Part shown: piece after piece, positions 44,311-44,919 of the stretch
How positions within the stretch are numbered: the stretch's first letter is position 1
Layout: the number at the start of each line of letters is the position of its first letter
Assembly: GCA_021413735.1 (NCBI GenBank)
Contig: JAIOPV010000065.1
Location: forward strand, 1-44,919
Source of the DNA: Planctomycetota bacterium
GTDB taxonomy: Bacteria > Planctomycetota > Planctomycetia > Gemmatales > Gemmataceae
Direction of reading: 5' to 3'
Length of the DNA stretch: 44,919 bases
Made by a program: the position numbers and the translations under genes
Notes under the pieces: model-generated
Told to the model about the DNA's origin: nothing
Seen by the model: only the letters and a program-made list of their open reading frames with translations
The model's database searches: none

Positions 44311-44919
44311 ATGACCACGACCGAAGATGTGTCGCGGGAAAAGTTCCTCGACATCGCCGTCCGCAGCCGAATTCTCGACGCTGCCCAACTCGGGCGTGCG
44401 GCGGCACGTTTCCATGCTGCATCTGCTCGTGAACTCGCCGATGCCCTCGTAAAAAGTGGCGATCTCACGCATTTTCAGGCAGGCAAGCTCGTTCGTGGTC
44501 GATGGCAGGGATTGGTCATCGGACCGTATCATCTTCTTGCGCCGCTCGGTCGCGGTGGCATGGGCACGGTGTATCTCGCACGCGATACCAGACTCGCGGA
44601 ACAACTCGGAGATGAGGTTCTTGTCGCATTGAAAGTGCTTCCGCCAAAGGTTGCTCGCGATGAAACTCGTATGCTCGCCCGATTCCATCGCGAGATTGAC
44701 CTGGGCAAGCGAGTGAATCATCCGAACGTGGTGCGCACGTTTGCGGGCGGTGTCGCCGATGGGGTCAACTTCCTGGCGATGGAATATGTGCCCGGAAAGA
44801 CCGTTGGGCAACTCGTCGTGAACGGTGGCCGTCTTGAGGTAGGGGAAGCAGCACGGCTGTTCGCGGACGTTGCTGCGGGGTTGGCTGGTCTTCATGATCG
44901 TGGTCTCGTTCACCGTGAT
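44311..44919 (+). CDS. Hanks-type Ser/Thr protein kinase, N-terminal part
   Basis: Open from ATG 44311 to the window end (203 codons). An N-terminal helical segment of about 65 residues (FLDIAVRSRILDAAQLGRAA, ADALVKSGDLTHFQAGKLVR) is the planctomycete kinase lead that usually precedes the catalytic domain. The kinase domain begins at about 70 with the canonical GRGGMGTVY loop, the VALKVL lysine, HPNVVR and MEYVPGKTVGQL, and the window stops at LVHRD of the catalytic loop. Unlike the kinase at 14628 its ATP loop is normal. A membrane span and sensor would be expected beyond the edge. Confidence 0.95.
   Translation, partial: MTTTEDVSREKFLDIAVRSRILDAAQLGRAAARFHAASARELADALVKSGDLTHFQAGKLVRGRWQGLVIGPYHLLAPLGRGGMGTVYLARDTRLAEQLGDEVLVALKVLPPKVARDETRMLARFHREIDLGKRVNHPNVVRTFAGGVADGVNFLAMEYVPGKTVGQLVVNGGRLEVGEAARLFADVAAGLAGLHDRGLVHRD

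Noticed and set aside
43309-44913. 534-codon minus-strand open frame
   Set aside because: Antisense to cutC and the kinase start; no protein features.

Overview
The window looks like chromosomal DNA of a planctomycete, most likely a Gemmataceae-type lineage. This rests on several features read from the sequence. There is a very large tandem UvrA with a C-terminal extension. A PVC-type dehydrogenase/cytochrome c protein ends in a TIGR02603-like domain (23216-26179). A giant surface protein carries an N-terminal LEDLEDRVVPA motif (39193-43218). Two Tat-exported sugar-isomerase-like TIM barrels, a TIGR03032 protein and Hanks-type kinases are also present. LpxD and LpxI imply a Gram-negative envelope with lipid A. 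No rRNA, CRISPR array, transposase or prophage was seen. The taxon is inferred from gene content only.

Layout. 1-6509 (-): tandem uvrA, running off the left edge, with palindromic elements embedded in frame. 6510-6954: regulatory and repeat-bearing spacer. 6955-8964 (+): ECF sigma factor and its putative membrane anti-sigma factor. 9206-13563 (+): monoheme secreted protein, VIT/vWA protein and Tat TIM barrel, with terminators between units. 13689-16493 (+): ferredoxin-NADP reductase, a divergent Ser/Thr kinase and accA, closely spaced. 16708-23137 (+): Gfo/Idh oxidoreductase, kptA, class III aminotransferase, then an ABC-3 metal permease, a UPF0718 permease and a TIGR03943/DUF1980 protein; the last three resemble a zinc-uptake module. 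23216-31940 (-): PVC cytochrome protein, a 43-codon gene remnant, DMT transporter, GH10-like protein, lpxI, lpxD and two small proteins. 32046-34438 (-): second Tat TIM barrel, coiled-coil membrane protein and SnoaL-like protein. 34556-35959 (+): M20 peptidase. 36038-36832 (-): ung. 36952-37025 (+): tRNA-Val(GAC). 37764-44919 (+): TIGR03032 protein, 1341-residue surface protein, cutC, and the start of another Ser/Thr kinase.

How parts may work together. uvrA and ung give nucleotide and base excision repair. The sigma/anti-sigma pair forms a likely envelope-sensing switch. lpxD and lpxI act in lipid A synthesis and accA in fatty-acid synthesis. The most unusual theme is the number of palindromic DNA elements. 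Three lie inside the uvrA reading frame, one forms the transporter C-terminus, and others sit between convergent genes. They look like a mobile or recurrent hairpin family tolerated inside proteins, comparable in concept to Rickettsia palindromic elements.
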